Shown piece after piece: positions 61,227 to 64,000 of a DNA stretch of 64,000 nucleotides (position 1 is the stretch's first letter; every line of letters begins with the position of its first letter). The stretch lies in contig JABARV010000002.1 in the NCBI GenBank assembly GCA_019186965.1, forward strand, positions 316,737-380,736, in the 5' to 3' direction. The translations under genes were made by a program, and so were the position numbers. The DNA is from Turneriella sp. (GTDB taxonomy: Bacteria > Spirochaetota > Leptospiria > Turneriellales > Turneriellaceae). The notes beneath the pieces were generated by a model. It had not been told where the DNA came from. It did no database searches and saw nothing but the letters and a program-made list of their open reading frames with translations.

Positions 61227-62576
61227 TTAGTCTTGCGGAGTTATTTTCAAAACCACTGCATTTTGGTACGGCATCTGTGTGTGTTTGTTGGGAAGCGAGC
61301 CATAGCAGGTATACACGTTACCTTCTTTATCGAACACCACTGTTCGCGTAAAAGTGCCTCGGCGCGGCATACGGTAAACCCGAACAGCGCGTGTCTTTGG
61401 ATCGATGCGGTAAAGGCTATCTGAGCCCGAACCTGTTGCCCACACGTCGCCGTTATACGGATTGATGCGGATTGCGTAGATATAGTCCCCCTTAATGGGA
61501 AGTTCAATTTGTCCCGCGATTTTTTCTGTGCGCGTATCGTAGAGCGTAATTTTTCCGGTTGCTAATTCTGGAATCCATAGCATGTCGTTCTTGTCGATGG
61601 AAAGGCGCTTAGGGCCTGCCCAAGTAAGCGCCATCGGCTTTTCCCATGTTTTGCCGGTTGCGGGGTCTAAGAACCCCATGTGGTTGCCGTGTGTTTCGGT
61701 ATACCACAAACGGCCTTTGCTATCGGCGACGGCGGCGTAAAGGTGTACAGCTGCTTCGTCCATATTTTTTGTGCGGGTTGTATTGAAGACACGCGTTTTT
61801 CCCGTTGCACGATTTACTTGCGTCAAAATTTCTTTTGAAAAGTGAGAAACCCAAAAATTTCCCGATTTATCTTCGAAGACATCACGGTTTGCGTCGAGGA
61901 CAAAGTACTGCACGTTACCGCCGGGGGTAAAGCCGTGGTATTCGCGAAATTTATTTGTCGTAGGGTCAAATTCCATCACCTGTTCCGACTTTGTAAACGT
62001 AATCCAAATTTTTCCATCGTGCGTTTTGTCGATAGCGTGTGCGCCGCCAGGTTTTCCCGGTTTTACATTCACAGGAATATCAAAGGTTTCAGTTTTTCGT
62101 GTTTTTAAATTAATTGCGTAAAGTTTGTTACCAAAATAATCGGCGACAAATGCACGGTCATCCGCAAGCGCCATGTCGTGGTAAAACCCGTTTGCGTACC
62201 CCAAAGGAAATTCTTCGTATTTAGCTTTTGCAACAGGTACATCGCTATAGATGGTGGTATTCCTTTTTTCGATGGGACCGCTACCGTGTTCGGTGAGCCA
62301 GTTGACCAAATCTTCCTTAGTAAGCGGTATAAGATGTAATTTTAAATCTTCGTCGAGTTTGAGCATCTTGGTAATTGTAGCATCCCATTCGGCCTTGGTA
62401 TTGCGTATTGCAACGGGAACTCCCATCTGGTGGCACGAGGTACATCCCATAATGAGCTTTCGCTTCACTTCGCCTTCGGGTAGCGAGGCCATATAGTCCG
62501 ATGAACGCACAGGTGGTTTTTCTTTGCAGGCAAAAGTTACAAGCGCAACAAGCAAAGTTAGGAGTAATTTTTTCAT
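61227..62576 (-). CDS. Haem-binding beta-propeller lipoprotein (Vgb-like)
   Basis: 449 residues. The leader ends at VTFAC (lipobox, Cys17). A c-type haem site CTSCH (C45, C48, H49) in MGCTSCHQMG comes next. The rest is a streptogramin-lyase-like propeller with repeated blades (DGKIWITFTKSEQVMEFDP, SGNFWVSHFSKEILTQVN, KGRLWYTETHGNHMGFLDP, NDMLWIPELATGKITLYD). The haem-plus-propeller layout points to an electron-transfer or sensing role outside the inner membrane, not antibiotic inactivation. Confidence 0.82.
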   Translation of the reverse strand: MKKLLLTLLVALVTFACKEKPPVRSSDYMASLPEGEVKRKLIMGCTSCHQMGVPVAIRNTKAEWDATITKMLKLDEDLKLHLIPLTKEDLVNWLTEHGSGPIEKRNTTIYSDVPVAKAKYEEFPLGYANGFYHDMALADDRAFVADYFGNKLYAINLKTRKTETFDIPVNVKPGKPGGAHAIDKTHDGKIWITFTKSEQVMEFDPTTNKFREYHGFTPGGNVQYFVLDANRDVFEDKSGNFWVSHFSKEILTQVNRATGKTRVFNTTRTKNMDEAAVHLYAAVADSKGRLWYTETHGNHMGFLDPATGKTWEKPMALTWAGPKRLSIDKNDMLWIPELATGKITLYDTRTEKIAGQIELPIKGDYIYAIRINPYNGDVWATGSGSDSLYRIDPKTRAVRVYRMPRRGTFTRTVVFDKEGNVYTCYGSLPNKHTQMPYQNAVVLKITPQD

Positions 62577-62628
62577 GGCTCACACTTACAGGACGTATAA
62601 GGTGTCAATCTATACAAGATAAATTTAT

Positions 62629-63279
62629 CTATATATCTTCTTTCCAAGGAGTAATTGTGCGTACCCCTAAACTTAAGTGTTGCAAAATACGGTCTGCCAT
62701 AAAATCGTATAGGGCGTTAAGGGTTTGTGGTTTATGATAATACCCAGGCATAAGCGGCATTATTGTTGCGCCCATTTGGCTCAACGAAAACATATTTTGT
62801 AGGTGGATTGTACTTAGCGGAGTTTCGCGGGGGCATAAAATGAGGGGACGCTTCTCTTTAAGCGATACATCTGCCGCACGCTCAATGAGGTTTTGGCTTA
62901 AACCGTGCGCGATCGCTGCGAGGGTTTTCATACTGCACGGTAAAACAACCATTGCCGCATAATGTGCAGAGCCGCTTGCAGCGCGTGCGCCGATATCGTT
63001 GTGGGGTATGGAGGAAAAATTGTGCACCGGTTTTCTTTTTCCATAGCGCTCTTCTATAAGCTCCCAAATTTTTTCCCAAATGGAGTTGGGTGTTTTTATC
63101 TCCTGTGTGTCGAGAGAGAGAGTTGTCTCTTCTGCAAGAACTTTAAAAAAATTAGGAGAAAAAATAATATCGCTTTCCCCTTCCAGTGCGGCAAGGTGCC
63201 ACAAAAAACGGAGCGCGTACTCTGTACCCGAAGCGCCGGTAATTGCGACAATAAAACGCCGATTTATTTTTGGTTCCAC
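62629..63279 (-). CDS. ubiX: UbiX-type flavin prenyltransferase
   Basis: 216 residues: FIVAITGASGTEYALRFLWH is the flavin-binding start, followed by IGARAASGSAHYAAMVVLPCSMKTLA and RPLILCPRETPLSTIHLQNM, all UbiX hallmarks. It makes prenylated FMN for a UbiD-type decarboxylase, which could serve the menaquinone pathway begun by MqnA. No ubiD gene is in the window. It lies 4 bp after the stop of the cyclic-nucleotide-binding gene. Confidence 0.9.
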   Translation of the reverse strand: MEPKINRRFIVAITGASGTEYALRFLWHLAALEGESDIIFSPNFFKVLAEETTLSLDTQEIKTPNSIWEKIWELIEERYGKRKPVHNFSSIPHNDIGARAASGSAHYAAMVVLPCSMKTLAAIAHGLSQNLIERAADVSLKEKRPLILCPRETPLSTIHLQNMFSLSQMGATIMPLMPGYYHKPQTLNALYDFMADRILQHLSLGVRTITPWKEDI

Positions 63280-63283
63280 AAAA

Positions 63284-64000
63284 TTAGAATTCGTATTGGA
63301 GTTTCATCTTGACCCCCGGATTACGATCAAAAAACTTAAGCGCATCTTCGCGGCTAATTGAATAAAGCGATACAGGTGCTTCGTTGCGAAAAGTGTATGA
63401 AAAAGTTTCACGCCCTGTTTTGAGCAAGTCTGCATGGATAACAACATCGCCACGCGAAAGTTTTCCCAACGATTCGTTACCATCGGTTACGGTGATTTCT
63501 CCTGCGCGAATAATATAAAAGTATTGGGGGCTTGAATTTGCGGGGTAAATCAACCCTGCGTCGTTTTTTTCCTCTTTTATTAACATTGATTCAAGCCATG
63601 TCTTTTGCGTTGAGGTTAAAAAGTTAAGATGTCGACTTTCTGAAATAATGTTCCACGACTCTGCATCGCGCACACGCGCTAAACGGTGTAAAATTTTTTC
63701 AAATTCCGACCCCGCGATAAAATTTAAAAATTTTTCTTTTTCGATAGAAAAAAGCGTCACCTCGGTTTCTGCAATCACATCCGCTGTGCGTAATTGGTTT
63801 GTTACGAGAGCAACTTCTCCGAAATAATCGTATGCACCGTAAATTTTTCGCGATTGCAAATCGTGTGTGCGTACAGAGACCGAGCCAAAATAAATAATGT
63901 AAAACCTATCGCCCGGTGTTCCTTTTTGTATAATGATGTCGTCTTTTTTATATTTTTCAATTTGTACAATGTCGATAAATTCTTGCGCACGCGAAATGGG
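63284..64000 (-). CDS. Cyclic-nucleotide-binding domain protein (5' end beyond window)
   Basis: The frame stays open to the window edge, so about 239 residues are visible and the start is missing. Two cNMP-binding domains can be read. In the first, KKDDIIIQKGTPGDRFYIIY and GAYDYFGEVALVTNQLRTADVIAE form most of the phosphate-binding cassette. The second (YFYIIRAGEITVTDGNESLG) is weaker. No HTH follows, so it is not a CRP-type activator; it may regulate another domain lost beyond the edge. Confidence 0.8.
   Translation of the reverse strand, partial: PISRAQEFIDIVQIEKYKKDDIIIQKGTPGDRFYIIYFGSVSVRTHDLQSRKIYGAYDYFGEVALVTNQLRTADVIAETEVTLFSIEKEKFLNFIAGSEFEKILHRLARVRDAESWNIISESRHLNFLTSTQKTWLESMLIKEEKNDAGLIYPANSSPQYFYIIRAGEITVTDGNESLGKLSRGDVVIHADLLKTGRETFSYTFRNEAPVSLYSISREDALKFFDRNPGVKMKLQYEF

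Noticed and set aside
61227-62576. Virginiamycin B lyase as an antibiotic-resistance gene
   Set aside because: Similarity is to the propeller repeat in general. The haem site and lipobox point elsewhere.

Overview
The window looks like the chromosome of a spirochaete, probably of the Leptospirales type. This is inferred from the mix of many lipoproteins, futalosine-pathway menaquinone synthesis (MqnA), several acyl-CoA dehydrogenases, a FlbD-type protein, a SpoIIE/STAS signalling set and TonB-dependent transport. No 16S rRNA, tRNA or CRISPR array was seen, so the taxon is inference only.

Region 1 (1-19.66 kb) is an accessory island. It starts with a decayed IS66 transposase, then six gene units separated by long structured DNA elements at 4458-4818, 6955-7176, 11794-12125, 14128-14351 and 17972-18093, plus a half-site at 19651-19657. 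The elements have integron attC architecture: an inverse core ending in AAC, a 5-nt spacer, an L'' arm, internal hairpins, a complementary L' arm, a 3-nt spacer and a core starting with GTT. The L arms match within an element, while the core plus its flank matches across each gene unit. This is what exchange at G/TT of an integron-type cassette predicts. Four of the sites are far longer than classical attC sites, and the units are multigene and mostly antisense. They carry (1) two small SSBs and a GmrSD-like DUF262/HNH protein; (2) an EcoRI/RsrI-type restriction-modification pair; (3) five envelope proteins; (4) a lone UvrD-like helicase; (5) a mercury operon (membrane protein, MerT-MerP fusion, MerA, a FlbD-like protein, MerR); (6) a broken HigA antitoxin and a DUF4268/PD-(D/E)XK protein. 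No integrase gene lies in the window.

Region 2 (19.66-33.9 kb) is core-like: a C45 acyltransferase, HEAT-repeat proteins, YceI, MqnA, NAD-dependent DNA ligase, a biotin carrier, a Nudix hydrolase, an acyl-CoA dehydrogenase and a striking 211-bp palindromic element at 31.6 kb. An AT-rich orphan DNA methyltransferase (33.95-35.5 kb) is a separate insertion.

Region 3 (35.7-50 kb) is housekeeping: Mrp ATPase, dCTP deaminase, CCA-adding enzyme, sugar nucleotidyltransferase, a MaoC pair, and a tight plus-strand run from a STAS protein through Ddl and PyrF to Dus. A bifunctional Rel, a TPR membrane protein and a second acyl-CoA dehydrogenase follow.

Region 4 (50-64 kb) holds a TonB receptor / periplasmic binding protein / SpoIIE phosphatase operon, two tandem CrtI-like FAD oxidoreductases with a CoxG-like protein, a DUF167 protein, a haem-bearing propeller lipoprotein, UbiX, and a cyclic-nucleotide-binding protein cut by the window edge.
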